The position numbers and the translations under genes were made by a program. The notes below the pieces were generated by a model, which did no database searches, was not told where the DNA came from, and was given only the letters and a program-made list of their open reading frames with translations. DNA of 64,000 nt, from positions 5,580,001-5,644,000 of the forward strand of contig NC_081335.1 of assembly GCF_022539665.2 (NCBI RefSeq), written 5' to 3'. This DNA is from Daphnia carinata (lineage: Eukaryota > Arthropoda > Branchiopoda > Diplostraca > Daphniidae). The first letter of the stretch is position 1. The number at the start of each line of letters is the position of its first letter. Positions 22,026 through 31,473 of this stretch are shown piece after piece.

Positions 22026-22330
22026 TGTTGCGTATCTCTAAGAGAATAGCAATAGATTTAAAGACCGACGAGTCTTAAAGCCCCTGGTTCCCCAATCTTG
22101 TACTAATAAGAGAACTAACGAAGTTGAGAGACTGTATTGAACAAAAAAGGGGACTTCGTTTTACAAGTTTGGAGGGGATTTCGACAGCTGTGTGTCGATT
22201 GCAAAAGAACACAAAGAACACTGGCCCTGATGGACTTACAAAGGCCTTCAAGAAACAAAAGAAAAAAAAATAGTGAGCCGATAAGAGAGCCCTCTACAGG
22301 GTCCTACCCTTACCGATCGAATCGGTGACA
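22026..22330 (-). repeat. 5' LTR of the BEL element
   Basis: On the minus strand it begins TGTCACCGATTCG and ends CGCAACA, standard TG...CA termini. It is followed outward by the target duplication atcta. Confidence 0.9.
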
Positions 22331-22335
22331 ATCTA

Positions 22336-23459
22336 TAGTACATACACAGTACTCACCCTTAGTGTCCGAACACCCACCGTTTTCAGAGATTTTAACAACC
22401 GGCAAGTGTCTTGCGCGGTGGAAAAGACGGGTTAGAAAGAACTGGGGCATGCTTGATGATCGCTTATCTAAGAACAGTGAATTTCGTAGAACTATTTTTA
22501 AATATCTTATCACCAATGGTTGTTGCGTTGCATGCTAGTCAACAAACATCCGAACACCGCGTTCGGCAACATGGCTTAAGGCATAACCATCTTGTTTTAG
22601 AATTGTTTTCTTACATAAAGATTTTTTCCCCTCAATGATTTTTAAACTGTTTGATGGAACAATCTTTTAAGATTTTCCCGTGTAAGTAATTTCAGTTAAA
22701 TCAACGTAGTATGCTAGTGCGATTTTTTTTTGTTGGTGACTAGCAGAGTTGAGCATAGCTAATTGAAACGCGAGCGCGCTCAGAGCCTCCGCTCGCGGCT
22801 TTAAAGTCAGCGGTTTTCCGTTTTAGCTCGTTAAAAAAACCAAGCGCGCTCTCGCTCTTCGAATAAAAAAAAACAGCTGAAAAACATTTTAGTTCTCTGC
22901 TATTCTAAAGCGATCAGATTTCGATAACTATGTTTTGAATTTGTTCTTGGTGTCATAATTATTGCTAAGTAGCCTTGTTATTGAACGATGATTTTTGATC
23001 AAGCGGTCCTATTAATTTACTTACAAGCTCCAGAAAGCCCTGCAACCCCAATTTCGCCCAATGGTAACAGATCCACTATTATATGATTTTGAATAAAAAT
23101 TAAGAAATCACGTCACTTGTTGAATTTTTCTGCCAAAAATGTTTCTGTTCAATGTGTACAATGACTAATCAACGGGATTAGAACAACAATCACAAGTTCA
23201 CAAACACAAGTAAGTTGAGCTGGCAAAACTTTAACGAAGTGTATTTCAAAATATATTCTGTTTCTTTCTCATTTTTATTAATTTTCAAGTGTAAGCACAT
23301 TAATTACACGAACATACGCAGCACAGGTGACCTAAATGAACACCTGCTAGCTAACGTACCCATGCGTCACCAGTATCACGCGTTTTACAAATATTTTGGA
23401 TTGGCGGCACGTGCGATGCTCCTCATTGGACCAATATCACATCATTCAAAACATCTTTG
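22336..23459. other. No gene recognised
   Basis: Short, unconnected frames only. A GC-rich patch near 22765-22855 repeats gcgagcgcgctc and agcgcgctctcgctc and may be a decayed MITE end. No protein family is seen. Confidence 0.4.
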
Positions 23460-23830
23460 ATTAGTGGCACGTACGACGCACATACTCGCACAGCAACTCA
23501 CCACTTTGCCAATACGCGAAGTTCCATAGTGAACCCAAATGTAAGGAACGACCAGCCGATACCGTTTTTTAAAACATCGACCTCGGTTCCCACGAAGAAC
23601 CCCCGAAAACCCACCCACATCCTTTTCACACCTAGTGTCAAATTTGCATAGCAAATTTCTCTACCATTCCTAAATTGCTAAACACTTTGACCTTCCGTTT
23701 TTCATGTACAATGTTCCCCAAAAACCTGTAGAATCAGTTGTTTTCCTGAGTCGACGTCGGAAAAAAGAAAGTACTCTGTACTACGTGTGTGTGTGTTTCA
23801 ATAAAACTTTGATACCCTTACACTTGTGTT
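23460..23830 (+). repeat. LTR-like segment shared with 54.4-54.7 kb
   Basis: The order of words is shared with 54440-54710: a ttcccac-gaagaa block, ccgaaaaccc, ccttttcacac, attctctacc, then cccaaaaacctgtag (23719-23733 and 54672-54685). The two are diverged but collinear. The second copy lies downstream of a Gypsy element, so both may be LTRs of that family. Confidence 0.5.
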
Positions 23831-23885
23831 ATCACTATTCCGCCACCAGTCGCCGCTTCCTACCGTGAGCCCACTGTAAGTAGAC

Positions 23886-24324
23886 CAGACTTGCCGCGAT
23901 CGCGATCAAAAATTGATCGCCGATCCGATCTTTTGAAAAAGATCGGAGATCGGATCGGCGATCCCAAAAAATTGATCGCGATCCGATCGTTTTTAGCGAT
24001 CAAACTTTTCGCCATCTAGCTGTAGATTTTCAGCCGCAGGGTTCTATTTCACTGCTATTTATGCGAATGCCAATTGAAGGAAACTGTTTAGTGTTCACCC
24101 TCAATGGCCGCCAGTGACTATCGCTGTGACAGCCAATGCTATTTTCGCGAAACAGTGTAAATTTTTACCGTTAGATGCTGCACAAAAATGATCGCTAAAA
24201 ATGATCGGCAAAATTTGATCGCCGATCCGATCTTTCGCAGTTTGATCGGATCGCCCGATCCGATCAAACTCAAAAGATCGGATCGGAGATCGCGATCGGA
24301 AAATTGATCGGCGCGGCAAGTCTG
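23886..24324. mobile_element. hAT-type MITE with GATC-rich subterminal repeats
   Basis: A 439-bp non-autonomous element with terminal inverted repeats cagacttgccgcg (23886-23898) and cgcggcaagtctg (24312-24324), flanked by perfect 8-bp duplications aagtagac at 23878-23885 and 24325-24332. An 8-bp duplication and a CAG start are typical of hAT transposons. Both ends (to about 24000 and from about 24190) are packed with gatcggatcgg, gatcgcgatc and related words in both orientations; the middle is unique sequence without a frame. Confidence 0.9.
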
Positions 24325-24332
24325 AAGTAGAC

Positions 24333-24989
24333 CAATACTCCTATCTCTCTTTATTTTGTATTGCTTGCTCTTCACAAATTGTGGCCAAGCTATACACGAA
24401 TATGAAGGGAGTCAGATTACAACTTCTTGATCTGAAAGTCTCGGATTTCAGCAGTCGGTTTTAACAGTGAGTTTTCCAATATCTGTATTGTGTTTTACTG
24501 AAGAGCCGACAGGTTGTATTACATCTCGTTTCCTACTCGTTTCTCTTCTCGTATTCCGCTCGTGCTACCACGGTAAGATTATATTACAATTATCTTCTTT
24601 CACTTTCAACTTCTCCACTGTACCGTGTGACTCTTTTCTAAATATAATAAATTAAAATAAATTCCATATAATATTATAAATATAATATAAGAAATCTATG
24701 TTTTCACATTTCGCTTTGTTCTGTTGACCCACTTTGCTCATTCTCTCCCCCTCCCCCATCTCCCTTTTCACTTCTTTTTGCCGATGCTTATGCTCTGTGA
24801 GAGACTTAAATCATTTACAAAAGTGATGTTCTTAACAATGTTAAGTTAATACTCTTAACTCTTTCAAATGTTTGCTCAATGCATTTTTAATAACTGAATA
24901 AATTAAATTTAAAATTTTAGGGAACGAATTCCTTACATGGTTTCCATTTATCACTACATATCACGTTGATTGCATGATTTGCCTGCTAA
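24333..24989. other. No gene recognised
   Basis: AT-rich spacer between the MITE and the Tigger-like element, with a pyrimidine-rich run near 24745-24775. No family-like frame. Confidence 0.5.
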
Positions 24990-24991
24990 TA

Positions 24992-27466
24992 CAGTGCGGC
25001 TCCACTTATCGAACCACCCTGTGCAGTGGTCCGATAAGCGGATGGTCCGAAAAGCGGCTCGACTGCGGTCAGCGCCATCTCGTCGCGCCCATTCGTAAAA
25101 TTTTCTAATGCTCTGCTCGTATTGACTGGTTCTGTACTCACTTAACTAGAAAAGCTTTATAATAAATTGAATTAACTTACAAGAACGAGTAATAGTATAT
25201 AATCTAAGTTTATTAGCTGTGTCGCAAAATTCTAGGTACCGAACAAATTACAGATCAAGTAAAAATACCTTTGAAACATAAGCGAAGTAACGTAACCGAA
25301 TAACGTAAAATTGTTTAAAGAAAATTAAGCTTATCAACGGTTACAAATAATAAATTAATATTTAACATACGCAGTTACTTACGACAAATGTTCTTTAATT
25401 TTTGAAACTAGGTCATATAATGGAGGATCGGATATCCTTGCATCGACGGCACCGCATGCATATTTAAGCAGCTTCTCTTCCAAGAGTGCTTCATGAGCTA
25501 GATTGTTAGGACTAGAACTAGTAGCAACGCTGTCGCAAACGTCCATCAGTGATATTTCGTTTGACTGGCTGGAAGAGCATGCCGAATCACATTGCTGTGA
25601 AATTTCATTTGAAAGTTCGTAATCTTCTGCCGCAATAACTGCCGGATCTGATTCAAAATCAAGCCAGCGTTGAATTTGAATAACGCAATCATCTTTCTTC
25701 GCCTTCTCTATTATATCGGCTAGCTCAGTATTATTTTTTTCAGATGTAATTTGCAAGGAGAGTAACAAGTCGCATAAGAAGTCGGAAGTGTTACCAACAA
25801 CATCTAGAGGTCTGGTTTCGCTTAACCTGGTGAACTGCTCATGTGGTAGTATTTTCGAATGCCTCCAGCAATTGAATATTGTGGTGTTTGAAACCAAATC
25901 CCAGCAAGATTTGATTAATTGGCAAGCATCCAATACAGTTGCAGAGCAGCCATATCGCAAACTCTTCCTACCTCTTTTTGCTAAACTTGCTGCTTCCTGC
26001 AAAGCTGTATGATTGTCATAGGCCTCAACCAATTTGATGATTAACTCCTTCTTGTAGAGTGACTTTAGAGAAGCTATAATACCCTGATCAAGAGGCTGGT
26101 AGACCGTAGTGGCATTTGGAGGAAGGAAAAAAATCTGAACTTGGTCTAATGGATCGACACAAGTTTTGTCATGACCAGCACAATTGTCCATTACAATAGC
26201 TACTGGCTCCGTAGTCCACTGTCTCACAACGGGTAAAAATACATCTAAAAACCAATAACTGAAAAGTTCCCTGTCCATCCAAGCATTAGCCTGACCTTTA
26301 TATGGAATCGGCGGAAGACTGTCTCCAAAACAGTAAGGTGATTTTGAGGAACCTATCACAAATGGTGGGATTTTACAGCATCCGGTGGCATTCACACAAA
26401 GCATCACAGTTAGTCTATCTTTGGCTTTCAGCTCTTTGGTTATTCTTATACTACGGCGATTTTCTAGTCTTATCTAGTGAAACATAACTACGAAACGGTA
26501 GCACACGATAGTAGCTAGATGTTTCGTCGCAATTAAATATATTCTCAGGTTTATACTTACCTAGTTTGTCACGTAAGACCTGGATTTCTTGCTCTGCTTG
26601 TGCAATATCCACATCGCCTGCTTCACCTACAAGGCGCACGCTATTTCCAATGCCGCAGCGTTTTTTCCAGTTACGGAACCAGCCATTTGAAGCGTTCAAC
26701 TTATCCAATCCTAGGCGGTTTGCTTCATGTAAAGCGCGAGCTAAAATAATACTGCGGGATACGGGCAATGGTTTGCGACGCTTTGTTGGATTACGCATCT
26801 CCCTAAACCATTCAAAAACTGCATCATCTAACTCGGGATGATGAGCAGTGTTAGCCAAATGCTTGGCACTCAAACTAAATTTTTTTTTTCACTGAAACTT
26901 TTCACTTCACTTCGCCTTGCATTGATGCGATGAATCTGCGAGCGTGAAACACTGAACATTTTCGCCACAGCACGCTCACTCAATCCTTTTTCTAGCTGCT
27001 CTACAACTTCACGTTTTTCTTTTAGCGTCAAAACATCCCTATTTTTTCTTCCATTTGAATTGCCACATTCCGCGAGTTTGAATTGGTACTTAACACTGGC
27101 GTACGCACTGTTTTTTCCATATTACAGCTAAACTAAAATGGATCTTTCCTGAATAAAAGCTAAGAAGAAACTGATGGAAACTTTTGACTCATCATAGCAG
27201 GCTGGCGTACCTGACTCATCATAACAAGCTGGCATCGGACTCATCCTAACAAGCTGATAACTACAGCATTCCGCTGAAATTTAAGCCCCCTGAAAATGAA
27301 GGGACATCTTCATACAGACCACTCTTCGCGGGCCCCGGTTCTAAAAAATGCTTCATTAAATCCACACTAGTGGCGCTCACTCGCCAACTCAGTGTGCGAG
27401 TCTGATATCGGTCCGATAACCGGTTTGGTCCGATAAGTGGGTGGTCCGATAAGTGGAGTGGCACTG
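24992..27466 (-). mobile_element. Tigger/pogo-like DNA transposon with TA target duplication
   Basis: Terminal inverted repeats start cagtgcggctccacttatc at 24992 and, in reverse, cagtgccactccacttatc at 27466, followed by a ggaccacc-like word. The flanking dinucleotides 24990-24991 and 27467-27468 are both ta, as expected for Tc1/mariner-pogo insertion. Variants of ggtccgataagtgg repeat inside both ends. A single transposase gene lies on the minus strand. Confidence 0.9.
25379..27120 (-). pseudogene. Tigger/pogo-like transposase, nearly complete, frameshifted
   Basis: The transposase cuts and pastes its own element. In order it has a helix-turn-helix (KEKREVVEQLEKGLSERAVA, near 27010-26950), a CENP-B-type DNA-binding domain (GWFRNWKKRCGIGNSVRL, near 26680) and a DDE_1 catalytic domain. 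The three acidic residues are in NIFNCDET (near 26530), VMDNCAGH (near 26190) and QPLDQGI (near 26095); the last two are separated by 32 residues, as in Tigger. The C-terminus to 25379 is acidic, and the stop is intact. Frame breaks lie near 27112 (A run), near 26886 (nine A) and near 26435. Apart from these there are no internal stops, so the copy is young or the breaks are assembly errors. Start at 27120 is tentative. Confidence 0.85.
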
Positions 27467-27468
27467 TA

Positions 27469-28189
27469 CTGTCAAAATGGGGCCTTGTTCGTCAGATTAT
27501 CAGAAAAAAAATAAGAAACAGTGATCAGCATTAAACAGTGCTTATTTGTTCAAATAATGTTTTATCTTTAGATTTAAATAGGGGCCGTAATTGCATCTAC
27601 TAGCAGAAACGTCATCATAAATTTTGCCCGAGATTTATGTTTTCACTGGACAACAGTGCTTCTAGTTCAAGAGAAGACACGTAAAATGCAAAAAGCTATT
27701 TTTGTTCAAAAAAAGATTTCCCATAAAAAGCAGTTCTGATGCTTGTAGCATGCGTAATTTAGAATCCTCTACCTCGCCAAACCGCTAACAACTTGCTGGA
27801 AAACCCGAAAATATAGAAGACATGTATCTTTTGAATCTGCTACCGCCAATAGTTACAATAAATAAGATCCCATACAGAATACGGAAATCATCAGCTGTTT
27901 ACCTGAAAATTAATAAGAATCAATAAAAACCAGCCATTTATTTAATCGATGAATGTAGATTCCTTTCTTCAGGGACGCTAAAAAGAAGCTAGTAGCATAA
28001 AAATTTAAGCCACCTAACCGTATTATATTCGATGAAATTTAAAAGAAGTAGTTTTCAGGGAGAGACATGCCAAACAACGAAAGTACTACCCGACACTTAA
28101 GGTAATTAGTTCCTTTAACATTTAAAACAACGAAATTGATTAACGCAAATATTTTTTCTTACTTTAGACATTCAAGGTCCAAATTCTAG
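27469..28189. other. No gene recognised
   Basis: AT-rich sequence between the Tigger element and the first MULE exon. It may contain unrecognised 5' exons or introns of the MULE gene; the acceptor for its visible exon is at 28188-28189. Confidence 0.4.
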
Positions 28190-28600
28190 CCCCCTAATAC
28201 CAGGAAGGATGATCTGTTTTTTAATATCGACGTCGAATTTTTCATTGAAGATTTTTATCAAGGAACTGTCTTTGCTGGATCCGGGGCAAATAAGACATGT
28301 CATTTGCTTTTCTTCACATCCGCGATGAAGAGGCAATTGGAGGACTACAAGATTTGGTTTATGGACGCTACATTCCACTTCGTGTGCGATCCTATTAAAT
28401 AGGTAAATAGTTAGCTTAAACATTTTTAATATATCTATTAACAACAATTGTTAGTTGTTCTTAAATTTGGTTTCTAGTTATTGTCCATAAATGGCCTCAT
28501 AACGAACGAAATCGGGAATCTGAAGCAGGTGCCACCTCTTTTCTGCTGCATGACGCGAATAAGGGCAATCGACTACTGGCCAATTTTTGCGAAGCTAGAG
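28190..28600 (+). pseudogene. MULE-type transposase gene, 5' exons
   Basis: Two exons, 28190-28402 and 28478-28600, each bounded by GT-AG signals, encode the start of a MULE transposase catalytic domain: DYKIWFMDATFHFVCDP with the first catalytic Asp in FMDAT, then LLSINGLITNEIGNLKQVPP and TRIRAIDYWPIFAKLE. MULE transposases and proteins derived from them share these blocks. The last codon of the first exon is TAG where family alignment expects Gln, so a C-to-T change at the splice junction has probably created a nonsense codon. The following intron begins at 28601 and receives the BEL insertion 23 bp later. Confidence 0.7.
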
Positions 28601-28623
28601 GTAATTTTTTAAATTAGCCCATT

Positions 28624-28938
28624 TGGTGCGGCGAATATTTGGTTACCGTTTAGCCCACCTTTTTCTTCCCGTTTCCCACACTCTTATGTAATAGTGGAAA
28701 GATTGTCTGCCACGCTTCAGTCAGTAAAAATTAAAACACAGCCAAAACGTCACTGTCAATTCTAAGTAACGTAAAGTCTCATCGTTGGATCTTCTGAAGT
28801 AGTCCTATCTGTCCTCACTGCGTGAGACATATAGCGTAGTAACTTGTGGAACAAACCTTATCAGATCGGTAAATAAATCAAGACATTGTACTACCGACAA
28901 ACAATAATTGCACTATCACTGCTCTTGCTGAGTAATCA
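28624..28938 (+). repeat. 5' LTR of the young BEL element
   Basis: Starts tggtgcggcgaatat and ends tgagtaatca (TG...CA). It should contain the promoter. It differs from the 3' LTR by two substitutions in 315 bp. Confidence 0.95.
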
Positions 28939-28939
28939 T

Positions 28940-28955
28940 TGGTCCTTCGAACCGG
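28940..28955 (+). other. Primer binding site matching tRNA-Tyr
   Basis: TGGTCCTTCGAACCGG starts one base after the LTR and is complementary to the last 16 nt of tRNA-Tyr including CCA, based on the known tRNA-Tyr acceptor and T stem. Reverse transcription would start here. Confidence 0.8.
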
Positions 28956-29013
28956 AGCTGTGGTATAGATTCCATTATCTTGCAATAATTGTGAAGTCAG
29001 CCTATCGAGTACA

Positions 29014-31473
29014 ATGGACGGACCGGCAACACCTGCTCCCATCTCAGAAGCACCCGTTCCTGTTGCACCTGGGAATGAAGATATAGTTCACAGAGACCTG
29101 CTGAGATTGAAGAGGCTCAGGACTAATACACGTCGCCAGATCACGAGTACCTGTACTCAGATGTACACAACCATACAAGCACGAAGATCTAGAGGGGCCT
29201 TGAAGGGCCTCTGCAAGCATGTAGAAACTCTGCTAAATGAGGCAAGAGAATTGAATGACCGTATTCTTGAGAATGAAGAACAACTCGAAGTCGACCATCA
29301 ACAAGCCGTACATCTACGCTACATACAACAAGTAGGAACTGTAGCAGATGACTTAGAGCAATATCTGCAAGCAAGAGTAAATGACGAGCCATCGGTTATC
29401 GCTAGCCTACACATGCCACTAAGGAGTAGTAATCAGAGAGAGGACGGTCATAGCTCTCATCACTCTAGTGTTGCAAGTAGCCACCGTAGCCAACAACCGA
29501 CGTCTTTACGAGAAGCAGACAATGGTCGAGGAGAAGGTGGTCGCCGTAGTTCATTTGATCGTCGAGAAGCAGAATTGAGAGAGGCAGAACTAAGTCTACA
29601 AAGTTTAAACGTCCATGCCGAAACCGGAATTCCTTTTGGAGATCCCAATAACGTTCAGAGATGGTGTGCCGATCGCCAAAGATGGCCCACAAACGAGCTT
29701 GTTGAAGATCACGATCAAGCGCCCGACGTCTGGATAGACCTTTACAGTGCAGGACAACTGCCACCTCACAATTGGATGGGAAGAGGGGCTCATGCCTCGA
29801 TAAAAGCAGAACTGGAACCTTATAGTGGGAAAGCACTTGAATGGTTTTGCTGGATAGACCTTTTTCGTGCTCTCGTTCACGACACTGCAAAATCTCCAGG
29901 AGAAAAACTCGCGTTATTGAAGCGCAGTCTGAGAGGCGACTGCGTTGATATTGTCCATGGTCTTGGTGGAGGAGAGGCGGCATACATCGAAGCCTTGGTG
30001 AGACTGAAACAAAACTGTGGTAGAAGAGATGTCATGAGGGCAGCCCACTTCCAAGCTATCGACCGACTGGAGCTAAGAAATGACCCTACCAGCTTCAAAC
30101 GATTTTCCGAGAAGATCCGGACCCACCTCTTTGACCTAAATCGTATCGGTGAAACCTCTTCAACGGACTTAATCGAAAGAATCTGTCTCAAGCTCCAGTT
30201 ACAAGATAGATTAGCTTGGAATGCCGAGCGAGGAGAAGCCATAGACGAGAGAAGCCTTAACAATTTCGGAAATTGGCTATGTCTACGCGCCTCAGCCTAC
30301 CAGAACGCGTATAGTTTGGCAGCAGACCAATTGCAACCAGCCGCCGGAAGCATCAACCATAGGCAGCGTCCAGCTCGTACCCATCAGAGCTCCTCAAAGT
30401 TCCAAGTAGACGACAAGATGACCCGCCCCGGATCTACCCAACCGTATTGCTTTAAGTGCGAAGGTCATCATCGGGTTCAAGACTGCAACGAATTCAAAGC
30501 TCTTCTTGTAGGAGACAGGGTAACCTTTTGTGCCAGACATCGGTTATGCTATAGCTGTTTCGGTACGAGGCATTCTGCAAGAGACTGTCGAGTTAAGAGG
30601 ACTTGCCGCTACCCTAACTGCAAGATGTGGCACCACCCCCTTCTACATGATCCATCCCGGGAAATAACTGATGGCTCACGGAACAACACTCTGCGATCTA
30701 AACAACCTCAACGTCGCCAAGTTGTCATGGGAATGGTGAGACTCAACGTCATCACGGAAGACGGATCAGTATTTCCAGCCAACGTCTTCGTAGATGAGGG
30801 GAGCGACACGACTTTGATTAGGGAGGATTTCGCGCACCGTTTGAAATTACGCGGTGACCGGCAGATATTGGCGGTGGATGGAGCTGGCCACATAGTGAAC
30901 CACTACCGATCGCAGAGAGTGGACTTTAAGCTTCGTGCGGATTCCGGTGAATCATTCGATCTCCGTGCTTCAACGCTCCCAACGGTGGCAAGTCCAACGC
31001 CAGTGATTGACTGGTCTCGACTTAAGTTAGAATGGCCACATTTGTCGGATCTACCGATTGGGATTGCTGGTGGACGAATAGACATTCTGCTCGGGATGGA
31101 TTATGGTCATCTAGTCGCAGCGCTGGAATCAAGGGTCGGCAGAGAAGATGAACCCGTCGCATCCCGTACCCGCCTAAGCTGGATTGTGAGAGGTGTCATC
31201 GGTGCTGAATCTTCCGTTTTCACCATCCGGTTACATCAGGTGTCCAGTAGTACCTCACTAACGATTGCAAGATTGCAAACGAGCTACGTCGATTCTGCGA
31301 TACCGAGAACTTCGGAACGGAATATCAGACCGCCGCTCTATCTATTGACGAACAACGAGCTGTTAAGATCCTGGAAGACGAGACAAGAAAATTGGAGACT
31401 GGTTATGAGGTGCCAATCACGTGGCGAGTCGGAGAACCCAATTTCGAGTGTAATAGGAGCAGCGCGGAGCTAA
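29014..31473 (+). CDS. BEL gag-protease polyprotein
   Basis: This 819-codon frame starts at an ATG 59 bases after the primer site. Residues 1-200 are charged and partly coiled coil. Residues about 255-450 form the BEL gag domain (LEPYSGKALEWFCWIDLFRA, LKRSLRGDCVDIV). Zinc-binding Cys/His groups follow at about 485-550 (CFKCEGHHRVQDC, CYSCFGTRHSARDC, CRYPNCKMWHHPLLH). The protease of the BEL type is at about 570-740, with VFVDEGSDTTLI as the active-site block (DEG where many retroviral enzymes have DSG or DTG) and RIDILLGMDYG. Homology to pol moves to another frame near 31255, so the last 70 or so codons here are probably not authentic. Confidence 0.9.
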   Translation: MDGPATPAPISEAPVPVAPGNEDIVHRDLLRLKRLRTNTRRQITSTCTQMYTTIQARRSRGALKGLCKHVETLLNEARELNDRILENEEQLEVDHQQAVHLRYIQQVGTVADDLEQYLQARVNDEPSVIASLHMPLRSSNQREDGHSSHHSSVASSHRSQQPTSLREADNGRGEGGRRSSFDRREAELREAELSLQSLNVHAETGIPFGDPNNVQRWCADRQRWPTNELVEDHDQAPDVWIDLYSAGQLPPHNWMGRGAHASIKAELEPYSGKALEWFCWIDLFRALVHDTAKSPGEKLALLKRSLRGDCVDIVHGLGGGEAAYIEALVRLKQNCGRRDVMRAAHFQAIDRLELRNDPTSFKRFSEKIRTHLFDLNRIGETSSTDLIERICLKLQLQDRLAWNAERGEAIDERSLNNFGNWLCLRASAYQNAYSLAADQLQPAAGSINHRQRPARTHQSSSKFQVDDKMTRPGSTQPYCFKCEGHHRVQDCNEFKALLVGDRVTFCARHRLCYSCFGTRHSARDCRVKRTCRYPNCKMWHHPLLHDPSREITDGSRNNTLRSKQPQRRQVVMGMVRLNVITEDGSVFPANVFVDEGSDTTLIREDFAHRLKLRGDRQILAVDGAGHIVNHYRSQRVDFKLRADSGESFDLRASTLPTVASPTPVIDWSRLKLEWPHLSDLPIGIAGGRIDILLGMDYGHLVAALESRVGREDEPVASRTRLSWIVRGVIGAESSVFTIRLHQVSSSTSLTIARLQTSYVDSAIPRTSERNIRPPLYLLTNNELLRSWKTRQENWRLVMRCQSRGESENPISSVIGAARS

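Larger units (their letters stand above)
15144..22330 (-). mobile_element. BEL/Pao LTR retrotransposon, defective, with 5-bp target duplication
   Basis: LTRs at 15144-15452 and 22026-22330 bound a minus-strand element of about 7.2 kb. The target duplication atcta is at 15139-15143 and 22331-22335. In transcript order it has the 5' LTR, primer site, a leader with an internal repeat, a coiled-coil frame, gag with zinc knuckles, a break where protease and reverse transcriptase should be, RNase H, integrase and a second gag-like frame before the 3' LTR. The LTRs differ by about six substitutions plus a small indel, older than the BEL elements at 28.6 and 55.1 kb. It cannot transpose on its own. 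Confidence 0.9.
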
